From positions 1 to 30,879 of the forward strand of contig JAMPHH010000037.1 in assembly GCA_023663505.1 (NCBI GenBank): DNA of 30,879 nucleotides, given 5' to 3'. Positions 8,890-17,453 of this stretch are shown in pieces. Positions within the stretch are counted from its first letter, which is position 1, and every line of letters begins with the position of its first letter. Both the position numbers and the translations under genes were made by a program. The notes under the pieces are model-generated. The model made no database searches and was not told the origin of the DNA. It was given only the letters and a program-made list of their open reading frames with translations. This DNA is from Muribaculum sp. (GTDB lineage Bacteria; Bacillota; Clostridia; Lachnospirales; Lachnospiraceae).

Positions 8890-10120
8890 TTTCGGCTCCA
8901 AGCTTTTCGAGTTCAAGCTTTTCGATTCCCGTCACCTGCGTCCGAAGCCTGCCGTCTCTCACGCACACCGTCAATTCCTGACCTATATACACCTGATCCG
9001 CCGAGCGGATATTTCGTCCTGCCTGATCCTCCACATAGGAGAAGCCGCTGCTGAGCTTTTCCAAGGGCGAAAGCCCCCTCATGCGCTCCACATACAGCTC
9101 CAATTGATGCCGTTTTCTTTGGAGGCTTCTGTCCATTGCTGTCTGCAGCCGCTCCTCCAATCGGAGGCTGTATTGTCTTCTGTCCCGTATTCTTGCCGCG
9201 GGACTACAATATTTAAGCCGCATTGAATAATTGCTTATGCGTTCCCGCTCCTCGTCGAGCCTTCGCTGCATCAGTCGAAGCAGCTCCTGCCGATAACCCT
9301 CCATATCGCCCAGAATATCCCTGATATCCGTCACCGCAAGCTCTGCTGCCGCCGAGGGCGTGGGAGCCCGCAGATCTGAAACATAATCTATGATCGTGGT
9401 GTCCGTCTCATGCCCCACCGCCGAGATAATGGGAATGGAGCAGTCAAATACCGCCTGCGCCACCACCCTCTCATTAAACGCCCACAGATCCTCAATGGAG
9501 CCTCCCCCGCGCCCCACGATCATCACATCTACATTCTGTCTCTCCAAGGCACGGATTCCATTGACGATGCTCTCCGCCGCAGCCTCTCCCTGCACGATGG
9601 CGGGGTAGAGAATGATCTGCACATAGGGATTTCTCCTGTTCGCGATCTGAATAATATCCCGCACGGCGGCTCCCGTGGCAGCAGTCACCACACCTAAAGT
9701 CCTGATATATTTGGGAATGGGGAGCTTGTACTCCGGGGCAAACATTCCACATTCCGCAAGCTCAGTCTTGAGCTGCTCGAATTTCTCATAGAGAAGCCCC
9801 GCCCCGTCCAATATGATCTGCTTGGCATAAAGCTGATATTTGCCGTCCTTCTCATACACGTCCACGGCGCCGCCCACGACCACCTGCTGCCCCTCCTGTA
9901 GCCGGAAAGAGAGTCCCGCGCGCTGCCCCGCAAACATCACACAGCTCACAGTTCCCTTCTCGTCCTTTAACGTAAAATAAATATGTCCAGAGGAGTGATA
10001 TTTGCAGTTGCTGACCTCTCCCTTTACAAAGAGAGACTGCAAAAGATAGTCCTGCGTGAACATATTTTTTACATAGGCATTCAATTGTCCAACTGTGTAT
10101 ACATTACGAATTGTTCTCAC
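8882..10120 (-). CDS. xseA: Exodeoxyribonuclease VII large subunit
   Basis: XseA is the catalytic subunit of exonuclease VII, which degrades single-stranded DNA to oligonucleotides. The 412-residue product begins with an OB-fold (about 20-100, VKGEVSNCKYHSSGHIYFTLKD). The catalytic core follows, with TAATGAAVRDI, the GRGGGS motif and SAVGHETD. A C-terminal coiled coil binds XseB. The likely start is GTG at 10120, overlapping the nusB stop by 17 bases with only a weak ribosome binding site, so translation is probably coupled to nusB. Confidence 0.96.
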   Translation of the reverse strand: MRTIRNVYTVGQLNAYVKNMFTQDYLLQSLFVKGEVSNCKYHSSGHIYFTLKDEKGTVSCVMFAGQRAGLSFRLQEGQQVVVGGAVDVYEKDGKYQLYAKQIILDGAGLLYEKFEQLKTELAECGMFAPEYKLPIPKYIRTLGVVTAATGAAVRDIIQIANRRNPYVQIILYPAIVQGEAAAESIVNGIRALERQNVDVMIVGRGGGSIEDLWAFNERVVAQAVFDCSIPIISAVGHETDTTIIDYVSDLRAPTPSAAAELAVTDIRDILGDMEGYRQELLRLMQRRLDEERERISNYSMRLKYCSPAARIRDRRQYSLRLEERLQTAMDRSLQRKRHQLELYVERMRGLSPLEKLSSGFSYVEDQAGRNIRSADQVYIGQELTVCVRDGRLRTQVTGIEKLELEKLGAENG

Positions 10121-10559
10121 CCGGCTTTACTATTTTGGCAAGAATGGCATTTACAAACCCGCCTGATGTCTCCTGTCCGTACTTTTTGGCGATATCCACC
10201 GCCTCGTTGATAGCGACCGCGTCCGGTATGTCCTCGTCAAACAGGATCTCATAGATTCCCAAGCGCAGCACGGTGAGCTCCACCTTCCCCATGCGGGCGG
10301 TATTCCACCCTTCCGTATTATCGTCTATCAGCTTGTCAAGCTCCGAGAGCTTCTCTTGAACCCTTCCACATTTGTCCACAATATAGGTGATATCCTTATC
10401 ACTCATGCCAGCCTTATCGCTTGCGGCATGCCCTGTATCCTCCACAGGCAGATCCTCGGCAAAAAGCGCCTTCTGCTCCTCCATCTCGGAGACCGAGTTA
10501 AACTCTGCCCGAAATAAAAGCCGGAACACCTGCTCCCTCAGTTCGTGTCGTTTCATCAT
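10104..10559 (-). CDS. nusB: Transcription antitermination factor NusB
   Basis: NusB, with NusE (S10), binds boxA RNA and keeps RNA polymerase processive on rRNA operons. The 151-residue all-alpha protein has the usual N-terminal RHELREQVFRLLF and the C-terminal AINEAVDIAKKYG...GFVNAILAKI. The ATG is preceded by AAAGGA eight bases upstream, at the end of the asp23 gene. A second ATG follows immediately, so the start may be one codon later. Confidence 0.96.
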   Translation of the reverse strand: MMKRHELREQVFRLLFRAEFNSVSEMEEQKALFAEDLPVEDTGHAASDKAGMSDKDITYIVDKCGRVQEKLSELDKLIDDNTEGWNTARMGKVELTVLRLGIYEILFDEDIPDAVAINEAVDIAKKYGQETSGGFVNAILAKIVKPGENNS

Positions 10560-10560
10560 A

Positions 10561-10947
10561 TTATTTGTCCTTTTTCATGTTCACACCGGCAATCCTTATA
10601 TTGACGCTGCTGCATGTCAGACCCGTCATATTTTCCACGGCACTCTTTACCTTGTTCTGTACCTGCTGACAGGTTGCAGGAATATTAAAGCCATAATCCA
10701 TGGTCACCGCCAAATCCACATTGACAATGCCCTCCGTCACCTCAACACGGACGCCCTTGGTCAGCTTCTTCACTCCGACCTTCGCCATCAATTCGTTTGA
10801 GATATTTCCCGTCATGGAATGTACTCCGTCTACCTCGGCAGCAGCCAAAGACGCGATCATCGCGACCACGTCATCTGCGATCTGTACCGCCCCTACACTC
10901 TCATCTGCCTTGAGAACCACCGTGTTTTGATCTGTTTCTCTATCCAT
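10561..10947 (-). CDS. Asp23/Gls24 family envelope stress protein
   Basis: The 128-residue product is a small Asp23/Gls24-family protein (DUF322), with the typical start of the fold (VQIADDVVAMIASLAAAEVDGV) and the later VNVDLAVTMDYGFNIP and V..AVENMTGL segments. Staphylococcal Asp23 is membrane-associated and linked to cell-wall stress. In Clostridia this member sits next to nusB and its function is unknown. The ATG at 10947 has GGAGG seven bases upstream; a GTG one codon earlier is also possible. It heads the tight leftward gene run and is preceded by the structured element at 11034-11150. Confidence 0.9.
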   Translation of the reverse strand: MDRETDQNTVVLKADESVGAVQIADDVVAMIASLAAAEVDGVHSMTGNISNELMAKVGVKKLTKGVRVEVTEGIVNVDLAVTMDYGFNIPATCQQVQNKVKSAVENMTGLTCSSVNIRIAGVNMKKDK

Positions 10948-11033
10948 CACATTTCCTCCGTTCTGCTATATTTCTAATGGCCATTCGGCCGTTTCCTGCC
11001 ATGAGTGTTGACTGTTACATTACCGCAAGCCTC

Positions 11034-11150
11034 GGGCAGAGCCCCGAAAAGCCTTCGGTTTTTCGGGGCTCGCTTCGCTCGTCAAGTATCCGGATAAACA
11101 TTTGCTCGAGCAAGCTCGGCATCTGTTTATCCGGACACTTGACTCTGCCC
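11034..11150. repeat. 117-bp three-way-junction inverted-repeat element
   Basis: Three nested inverted repeats form a Y shape. The outer stem is GGGCAGAG (11034-11041) with CTCTGCCC (11143-11150). Hairpin 1 has 10-nt arms at 11041-11050 and 11060-11069, capped by CTTCGG. Hairpin 2 has 20-nt arms at 11081-11100 and 11124-11143 with one mismatch and a 23-nt loop that itself contains GCTCGAGC. The junction bases at 11041 and 11143 are shared between stems. A GCTTCGCTC linker separates the hairpins. No T-run follows on either strand, so it is not a typical terminator. It lies between the transglutaminase gene stop and asp23. It could be a small non-autonomous repeat element or a structured RNA processing site. 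Confidence 0.75.
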
Positions 11151-11174
11151 TTTGCGAACATTATACCACAGCCA

Positions 11175-12476
11175 CTACCGACTTGTCACCATAAAAAATG
11201 TCAGCGTCAGCTGTTGGTCACTGTTGGAGTAGACAAAGGAGCTGACTCCTGTCCCCTTCAGATAATTAAAGATCTCCCTCCGCTCCAGCAGTGCCTCGCA
11301 CATTTCAGCATAGCACTGTTCGTCCGCACAGCGCAGCGATATGTCATAGCGACCCTGCTCTAATCTCTTATTCACCAGCTTCGTGAGCTGCTCCTTGTCA
11401 TATTCCTTAAACAGCGCGCCCTCCCTGACGTAATAATTATCCTTTTCCGCTGTACATTCCGGCATCCCTGCCGATATATCCAAAATATGTGTCCGAAGCA
11501 GCTGCTTGGTGGTCACACACAAATAATCATAGCTGATCTCGGGAAGCGCGTTCTGCTGCTCCTCCGATTCCCCGTCATCGCTCTGATAGGAGATATCCCC
11601 CCATGTGGCGTCCACATAATAGTAGGCTCCGTCCGCCTTGACCAGATTCCATGCGTGCCCCTCTCCTGTTTCCCGCACCTTCCCCTGTACCAAGGCGCAT
11701 TCCACACCCATGCGGTTCATCAGATATTGAAATGCTTTGGCATAGCCCTGACACACGGACGCATGCCCTACAAACACGGAGTAAATATTTTGATTATTCT
11801 CAGCTTCAAGATCGTACTCCGTCTCCGTGATCAGAAGCTCATAGACATATTTGACCTTATCATAATCACTGGAGTCCTTGGGCGCATTGTCCAGAATCCT
11901 GCTGACCTCGGATTCTATCTCCTTTCTTCTCGCCAACACGACGTCCTTATCCATGTTATAGGTACCCGAGAACTCAATCGCCACCGTTTTCTCCGCCCGA
12001 GTGTATTGCGTATAATTATAGCCCTCCACATAGAAAAGCTCAGGGTGGTCGTTGAGCACCGCTTGAAATATTTTGTCCACCTTTTTCTCGTCTAAACCTG
12101 CCTGAATCCCTTTCTCCGACAGCTTTACCTTACCCGACATCGTCCCCATCGCCTGCGCCATGTCCTGATACCACAGCTGCTCGTTTGCATTGAGCCTAGC
12201 ATACTCAAAGCCAACAATCTCCCTGCAAAGGAAGCTCCCGTCCTCCGGCAGCTCCCAGACGTCTCCGCCGGACACAGGCTCCTCCTCGTCACCCTCGTGG
12301 GTTCCCATGTCCTCGTCCTCGATCTCCTCCAAGGATATGACCCGTTCTCCCTGCCTTGGCGGGACGGTCTCCTCCTCAAGCCAGACATACTCCGGCACAC
12401 ATCCACCCAGACAGAGCGTCATACAGACACAGAGCGCCATAACCGCTATACACTTATAAAACCGATTGTCAGGCAT
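11175..12476 (-). CDS. Transglutaminase-like lipoprotein
   Basis: The 433-residue product has a lipoprotein signal peptide ending in CLGGC (lipidated Cys26), so it should be anchored outside the membrane. An acidic linker follows (about 30-65). The C-terminal half carries a transglutaminase-like cysteine protease core: Cys in VCQGYAKAFQYLM, His in GEGHAWNLVK and Asp in YYYVDATWGD. Such bacterial proteins are thought to act as peptidases or cross-linkers at the cell surface; the substrate is unknown. The ATG at 12476 has GGGGAG before it; a TTG at 12500 is an alternative. It follows prfC by 76 bp. A longer paralogue is encoded at 25284-26846. Confidence 0.85.
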   Translation of the reverse strand: MPDNRFYKCIAVMALCVCMTLCLGGCVPEYVWLEEETVPPRQGERVISLEEIEDEDMGTHEGDEEEPVSGGDVWELPEDGSFLCREIVGFEYARLNANEQLWYQDMAQAMGTMSGKVKLSEKGIQAGLDEKKVDKIFQAVLNDHPELFYVEGYNYTQYTRAEKTVAIEFSGTYNMDKDVVLARRKEIESEVSRILDNAPKDSSDYDKVKYVYELLITETEYDLEAENNQNIYSVFVGHASVCQGYAKAFQYLMNRMGVECALVQGKVRETGEGHAWNLVKADGAYYYVDATWGDISYQSDDGESEEQQNALPEISYDYLCVTTKQLLRTHILDISAGMPECTAEKDNYYVREGALFKEYDKEQLTKLVNKRLEQGRYDISLRCADEQCYAEMCEALLERREIFNYLKGTGVSSFVYSNSDQQLTLTFFMVTSR

Positions 12477-12552
12477 CGTTCTCCCCATAAACCTATTCAA
12501 TCTTCCTTCCTGCTATCCACATCTGACTCCGCAGCTATTCCGTCCGCAGCAT

Positions 12553-14148
12553 CTAATTCCTGCTAAATTCCGCCAACGCAAGCCCCGGATTCCTGTCCAG
12601 TGTCATGCCGATGCTCCACGCGTTCACAAAGAGCAGAAGCGGATTCCCCTTCATATCCTTCACCTTTTTCATATCGGAGGTTCCGGTGAGTTTATCAAGG
12701 TCAATCTCATCTTTATTTTCAATCCATCGGATATGCTCATAGGGAAGATTTTCCAGACGAATCTCCACGTTATATTCGTTTTCCAGACGATATTTCAACA
12801 CGTCAAACTGCAGCACGCCCACGACGCCCACGATAATCTCCTCGAGTCCCGTGTTGAACTCTTGGAAAATCTGGATAGCTCCCTCCTGGGCAATCTGCTC
12901 AATCCCCTTCACGAACTGCTTGCGCTTCATGGTGTCAACCTGCCGCACCCTCGCGAAATGCTCCGGCGCAAAGGTGGGAATCCCCTCGTACTGAAACTTC
13001 TCCTTGGGCATACAGAAGGTATCGCCGATAGAGAATATCCCCGGGTCGAACACACCGATGATATCCCCCGCATATGCCTCAGCCAGTATCTTCCTCTCGT
13101 CCGCCATGATCTGCTGCGGCTGTGACAGGCGCAGCACCTTGTTGCCCTGCACATGGCGCACCTCCATATTAGCGTCAAACCTTCCGGAGCAGATGCGCAT
13201 AAACGAAATCCTGTCCCTGTGCGCCTTGTTCATATTCGCCTGAATCTTGAACACAAATGCGGAAAACTCCTGCTCCGTGGGCTCGATCATACCGATATCC
13301 GCCTTCCTCGGAAGCGGGGGCGTGGTCATGTTCAGGAAATGCTTCAGGAAAATCTCCACGCCAAAATTAGTCAGCGCAGAGCCAAAGCAAACAGGCGTGA
13401 GCTGCCCCGCATGAACCTTGTCCATATCAAATTCCGCACTGGCGCCGTCCAAGAGCTCTATTTCCTCCAAAAGCTTGTCCGCCGCGTCATCTCCGATCAC
13501 TCCCCGAAGCTGCGCCTCGTTCTCCACTGGAATCTCCGTGGCGACGCCCTCCTTTGTGCCCTTCTCCGTGTCAGAGTAGGAGATCACACATTTCTTCTCC
13601 CTGTCATAGACCCCCTTAAACCCCTTGCCTGAGCCAATCGGCCAGTTCACAGGGCAGGTGGCGATCCCCAGCTCCTTCTCAATCTCGTCCAGAAGCTCGA
13701 AGGTGTCATTGGCATCTCTGTCCAGCTTATTGATAAAGGTAAAAATCGGAATCCCCCGCATACCGCAGACCTTGAAAAGCTTTCTCGTCTGCGCCTCCAC
13801 TCCCTTGGACGCGTCGATCACCATCACTGCGGAATCCGCCGCCATCAGCGTCCGATAGGTGTCCTCCGAGAAATCCTGATGCCCCGGGGTGTCCAAAATA
13901 TTAATACAATAGCCGTCATACTCAAACTGCAATACGGAGGAGGTGACGGAAATTCCCCTCTCCTTCTCGATCTCCATCCAGTCGGACACCGCGTGACGCG
14001 CCGTAGCCTTTCCCTTCACGCTGCCCGCCAGATTGATCGCGCCGCCATAGAGCAGGAACTTCTCCGTAAGAGTAGTCTTGCCCGCGTCAGGGTGAGATAT
14101 AATCGCAAATGTGCGGCGACGATTAATTTCTTCTGTATAATTACTCAA
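12553..14148 (-). CDS. prfC: Peptide chain release factor 3
   Basis: RF3 is a translational GTPase that removes RF1/RF2 from the ribosome after termination. The 531-residue length matches the E. coli protein closely (529). G motifs are present: SHPDAGKTTLTE (G1), DTPGHQDFSEDTYRTL (G3) and FINKLDRD (G4). The start is assigned to TTG at 14148, because GGAGG lies eight bases upstream and the protein then begins SNYTEEINRRRTFAIISHPDAG as in the family. The upstream ATG at 14226 would run into deoB and adds an unrelated 26 residues. It is 37 bp after deoB, probably co-transcribed. Confidence 0.97.
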   Translation of the reverse strand: MSNYTEEINRRRTFAIISHPDAGKTTLTEKFLLYGGAINLAGSVKGKATARHAVSDWMEIEKERGISVTSSVLQFEYDGYCINILDTPGHQDFSEDTYRTLMAADSAVMVIDASKGVEAQTRKLFKVCGMRGIPIFTFINKLDRDANDTFELLDEIEKELGIATCPVNWPIGSGKGFKGVYDREKKCVISYSDTEKGTKEGVATEIPVENEAQLRGVIGDDAADKLLEEIELLDGASAEFDMDKVHAGQLTPVCFGSALTNFGVEIFLKHFLNMTTPPLPRKADIGMIEPTEQEFSAFVFKIQANMNKAHRDRISFMRICSGRFDANMEVRHVQGNKVLRLSQPQQIMADERKILAEAYAGDIIGVFDPGIFSIGDTFCMPKEKFQYEGIPTFAPEHFARVRQVDTMKRKQFVKGIEQIAQEGAIQIFQEFNTGLEEIIVGVVGVLQFDVLKYRLENEYNVEIRLENLPYEHIRWIENKDEIDLDKLTGTSDMKKVKDMKGNPLLLFVNAWSIGMTLDRNPGLALAEFSRN

Positions 14149-14185
14149 AATAAAATCCTCCGTGTTTATTTGATTCCAATTCCAT

Positions 14186-15358
14186 CTACAGCATACTTTC
14201 TCCGGCAAACTCCGGCACAATACCAAAATATTGTAACACAGTAGCCCCTATGTCGGCAAATGTTTTTCTCGTGCCCAGATTTCCGGGCGTTATCCCCGCC
14301 CCGTACATGAGAAATGGCGTGTGCTCCCTCGTGTGATCCGTGGTGGCGGTGTACGCCGGGTCACAGCCGTGATCCGCCGTGAGCATCAACACGTCCTCAG
14401 GTCGCATCTTCTCCAAAATCTCAGGCAGTCTCCCATCAAAATAGGCGAGCGCCTTCGCATAGCCGTCCACATCTCTGCGATGCCCGTATAGCATATCATA
14501 ATCCACCAGATTAATAAAGCACAATCCCTCAAAATCCCTGTCCAGATATTCAAGAGTTCTCTCGATCCCCTCCTCGTTTCCGGCGGTGTATACTGACTCC
14601 GTGATGCCCTTGTCCGCAAAGATATCCTTGATCTTACCCACAGCGATCACGTCCTTGCCCGCCGCCTTAAGCTGGTCCAGCATGGTCGTGGCAGGCGGCT
14701 CTATCGAGAAATCATGCCGCCTCGACGTGCGGGTAAAATTCCCCGCCTCCCCGATGAAGGGTCTTGCAATCACGCGCCCCACGCCGTGTTGTCCTACAAG
14801 TATCGCCCTCGCCTCGCGGCAATATTCATAAAGAGTCTCCGGCGGCACAATATCCTCGTGGGCGGCAATCTGTAACACACTGTCCGCCGAGGTGTATACG
14901 ATCAAGTCCCCCGTGCGCATATGCTCCTCCCCATAATCGGCAATCACCTTTGTCCCCGAATAGGGCATATTGCACAATACCCCTCTCCCCGTCTGTTCCC
15001 TGAAGGGCGCAAGCACCTCCTCCGGAAATCCTTCAGGATAAGTTGGCAGGGGCTTGCCGGAATACACCCCCGCAATCTCCCAATGCCCTATGGTGGTATC
15101 CTTCCCCTTGGACGCTTCTCTCATGCGGGCAACGGTGGCAGTGTGCGGTGCACCCGCGGTAAGAGACGCGCCGCCGTTATCCGCCACCCTGATGCCCTCT
15201 ATCTGGAAAAGCCCGAGCTTCTGCATATTTGGCATGTGAAAATAGGGACTTTTCGAGACACTGTAAAGGGTATTCACCCCCACATCTCCATAGTCTGCAG
15301 CGTCCTCCATCTCCCCAATCCCAAAGCTGTCAAGCACGATCAAAAACACTCTCTGCAT
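14186..15358 (-). CDS. deoB: Phosphopentomutase
   Basis: DeoB interconverts (deoxy)ribose 1-phosphate and 5-phosphate in nucleoside salvage. The 390-residue, alkaline-phosphatase-superfamily protein has the metal-binding start VLDSFGIGEMEDAADYGD and the active-site threonine region GKDTTIGHWEIAG. The second metal cluster is ADHGCDPAY...TDHTREHTPFL. It stands alone between spoIIIAH and prfC, without other nucleoside genes, so it may serve general salvage. AAAGGA lies about ten bases before the ATG. Confidence 0.98.
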   Translation of the reverse strand: MQRVFLIVLDSFGIGEMEDAADYGDVGVNTLYSVSKSPYFHMPNMQKLGLFQIEGIRVADNGGASLTAGAPHTATVARMREASKGKDTTIGHWEIAGVYSGKPLPTYPEGFPEEVLAPFREQTGRGVLCNMPYSGTKVIADYGEEHMRTGDLIVYTSADSVLQIAAHEDIVPPETLYEYCREARAILVGQHGVGRVIARPFIGEAGNFTRTSRRHDFSIEPPATTMLDQLKAAGKDVIAVGKIKDIFADKGITESVYTAGNEEGIERTLEYLDRDFEGLCFINLVDYDMLYGHRRDVDGYAKALAYFDGRLPEILEKMRPEDVLMLTADHGCDPAYTATTDHTREHTPFLMYGAGITPGNLGTRKTFADIGATVLQYFGIVPEFAGESML

Positions 15359-15408
15359 GGTATCTCATTCCTTTCCGTCATTATGTATAATAAGAATACC
15401 ACAAAATC

Positions 15409-16149
15409 CTACTCCACAACAGTGCTGATTATAATATTTTCTGCAGAAATCCCTGTTTTACGCTTCACGATGTCCTCAATCTGCGCCCGCTGCGCATCAG
15501 AGAGCTCCACGGCGTTCACCACCACGTCCGCCATATCGTCGGCAATACTCACCACCACGTCCGAGAATCCCTTTGCCTCGAGCAGGATCTCCGCCGCAGA
15601 TTCCTTCTCCGCAATGACGGTCATTTCCACCATGCTATCAACCGCGTCCTGCTTCTGTTGCTCTGTCAGTCCCTCGCTTCCGATGACCTGCATCAGTGTC
15701 TCTTTATTTTTGGCTCTGGTCTGCTCCTTCAAGAGCTTGGCATCTGCCAAAACCGCCACTCCCGAGTTAGATGTCAGCACAGCTTCCCCGGGAATCTCAC
15801 CCTCCTCGGGAGTCACCTTGGCTACCGACATGCCCTCATCGAGATAATTATCCGTCAGTATATCCAGATCCGAGTCCAAGCTCTCAATCTCCGTAATCCC
15901 CGAGGAAAGCAGATCCTCCTCCGACAGATCAAGCAGCCCCTCCACGTCCATAGTATTCCCCAGACTGCCGGCGGTATAATTCTCAGTGATGATTCCCGTA
16001 GAATCCACGGGGTTCACCACATTCCCATCGTCCACCGTCAGGTATTCCTCCTCCAGATTGGTCCCCGCGAACTGCAGATAACCTGCTATGGCGATCATGA
16101 CAGCGAGCGCGGTAATCATAAGCTGATTTTTTTTGACTAAGTTTTTCAC
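15409..16149 (-). CDS. spoIIIAH: Stage III sporulation protein SpoIIIAH
   Basis: SpoIIIAH is the mother-cell membrane protein that binds forespore SpoIIQ across the intermembrane space and forms a ring of the feeding-tube channel. The 246-residue protein has one N-terminal membrane helix (about 10-28). An acidic linker follows, then a C-terminal EscJ/YscJ-like domain (about 140-246, AADILLEAKGFSDVVVSI-type fold). It starts with GTG at 16149, with GGGAG six bases upstream. An 87-bp gap separates it from spoIIIAG, larger than any other gap in the operon, and contains a sigma-E-like promoter. Confidence 0.94.
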   Translation of the reverse strand: MKNLVKKNQLMITALAVMIAIAGYLQFAGTNLEEEYLTVDDGNVVNPVDSTGIITENYTAGSLGNTMDVEGLLDLSEEDLLSSGITEIESLDSDLDILTDNYLDEGMSVAKVTPEEGEIPGEAVLTSNSGVAVLADAKLLKEQTRAKNKETLMQVIGSEGLTEQQKQDAVDSMVEMTVIAEKESAAEILLEAKGFSDVVVSIADDMADVVVNAVELSDAQRAQIEDIVKRKTGISAENIIISTVVE

Positions 16150-16193
16150 AGTGCTCTCCCTCTTTTTAATTTTATGGAAGTCCTTTTCATTTC

Positions 16194-16222
16194 ATTGTAT
16201 GAGCAATGGGACGAATATATGA
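16194..16222 (-). promoter_or_regulatory. Putative internal sigma-E promoter of spoIIIAH
   Basis: On the - strand, TCATATA (16216-16222) and CATACAAT (16194-16201) are 14 bp apart. The -10 matches the sigma-E consensus CATACAnT in full, and the -35 matches TCATATT at six of seven positions. A start near 16187 gives a leader of about 38 nt before the spoIIIAH GTG. It is inferred from motif match only. Confidence 0.55.
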
Positions 16223-16236
16223 ATCATCATAATCGT

Positions 16237-17022
16237 TCAGCCTTGCGAAGTTTCCATGGGCACCACCTTGACCCGCTGTGTCTCCACGCCATAGAGTGCC
16301 TGCACGATCTCCGCGATACCAGCTCGCACTCCCTCGTCTCCCGCGCCCTCCGCGACCACCAGCACCCCTTCCACCCGCGGATTCAGCGTCTTGACCACAT
16401 AGGGCTCGCTCGCGCCTGATGCGCTCAGGTAGACAGTGCTGTCCCCGCTTTCGTATTGGGTCACGGTGCGGGTGCCGCCCTCGCTGTCCTTCTCGACCGT
16501 GTTGGAACGCACCACCGGCGCATCTTTTTCCACCACAAGCTCCTCTGAGGATAAAAATGTCAGCATCACCTCCACCTTACCCACACCCTCCACGGAGGAC
16601 AATAGAGTCTTAAGCTTCGCCTCCTGCAGCAGGGCATATTCCTCCAAGGCAGAAGTGACTCCGTCCTCGCCCGCTTTCCCTGCCGTCTCCACGACAATGC
16701 CATTCTCCGCGCTGACACTTTGCGCAGGGTCATAAAAAAGCTCCTCCAATCCTCCCGCCCCCGTCAGCTCTCCCGTCCCCTGAGAATCCTTCTTCGTGGG
16801 AAGGGCGATGATAAACAAAAGGATTCCCAACAGGATCAATATGATCAGATTGTCCCTGTTAAACCATTTCTTTTGGAATACATGGCTGATTTTCTTTCTC
16901 CATGTATTCTTTTCCTGTACTTCCGGCTCACGTTTATTCCCTTCCCGTGCCCTTTCCTCCTGTATTCCCCGCTCACGCTCATTCCCTTCCGCCTGCTTTC
17001 CCTGCTCCCGCAGCATCACCAT
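16237..17022 (-). CDS. spoIIIAG: Stage III sporulation protein SpoIIIAG
   Basis: SpoIIIAG forms a large ring in the mother-cell membrane of the SpoIIIA-SpoIIQ channel. The 261-residue protein has a charged cytoplasmic N-terminus, one membrane segment (about 60-76, ending ALPTKK) and an extracytoplasmic ring-building domain (LLSSVEGVGKVEVMLTFLSS...). It overlaps spoIIIAF by 44 bases. The N-terminal region carries a 45-bp imperfect tandem duplication (16914-16946 and 16959-16991; 27 of 33 aligned bases identical), which repeats an EGN-rich charged stretch. The start could be a few codons later. Confidence 0.92.
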   Translation of the reverse strand: MVMLREQGKQAEGNERERGIQEERAREGNKREPEVQEKNTWRKKISHVFQKKWFNRDNLIILILLGILLFIIALPTKKDSQGTGELTGAGGLEELFYDPAQSVSAENGIVVETAGKAGEDGVTSALEEYALLQEAKLKTLLSSVEGVGKVEVMLTFLSSEELVVEKDAPVVRSNTVEKDSEGGTRTVTQYESGDSTVYLSASGASEPYVVKTLNPRVEGVLVVAEGAGDEGVRAGIAEIVQALYGVETQRVKVVPMETSQG

Positions 17023-17452
17023 CTTCCTTCACACCTCCATCTTCCCCCTGCACATTAATCTCGATTCGCTCCACATGCTCAATCTCTATCGCGGGAACCG
17101 CCTGCTCCTGTTCCCGCTCCCCCTGCGTCCCTGCCTCCTCAAGCCTGCTTTGCACCTCCTCCAAGGTCATCTTCTCCAACAGCTTCTCACTGTCGGCATA
17201 GTCCTCCACCGCCTGTTTCATGGATATTTCCAGTTGCTTTTCAAACCATTCCACCCGCTCCGCCATGCTCTGTTCTCCTTCCTTCGTAAAAAAACTGCTC
17301 ACCGGAAGGAATAGCTGCATCAGGATCATGGCGCTCACCAACATTTTCATATATTTTTCATAAGCTGCGTTCGGGCGAAAATGCACCAGTACCTGAGCGC
17401 ATATGATAAAGATTCCCGTCCTGCAGACGGTTTTCATCAAATAAGAATACAT
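16979..17452 (-). CDS. spoIIIAF: Stage III sporulation protein SpoIIIAF
   Basis: The 157-residue protein has two N-terminal membrane helices (about 5-23 and 34-52) followed by a soluble domain, the standard SpoIIIAF layout. It is a component of the SpoIIIA secretion-like complex. The ATG at 17452 has GGGGG seven bases upstream and nearly touches the spoIIIAE stop (17454). An upstream in-frame start would lie in spoIIIAE. The last 30 residues are Gly/Glu/Lys rich and overlap spoIIIAG. Confidence 0.9.
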   Translation of the reverse strand: MYSYLMKTVCRTGIFIICAQVLVHFRPNAAYEKYMKMLVSAMILMQLFLPVSSFFTKEGEQSMAERVEWFEKQLEISMKQAVEDYADSEKLLEKMTLEEVQSRLEEAGTQGEREQEQAVPAIEIEHVERIEINVQGEDGGVKEDGDAAGAGKAGGRE

Positions 17453-17453
17453 A

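Noticed and set aside
12466..13125. 219-codon rightward ORF opposite prfC
   Set aside because: It is a shadow frame of a conserved gene with His/Leu-rich composition typical of antisense reading.
14921..15847. 308-codon rightward ORF opposite deoB and spoIIIAH
   Set aside because: It is antisense to two well-conserved genes, has no ribosome binding site and no family resemblance.
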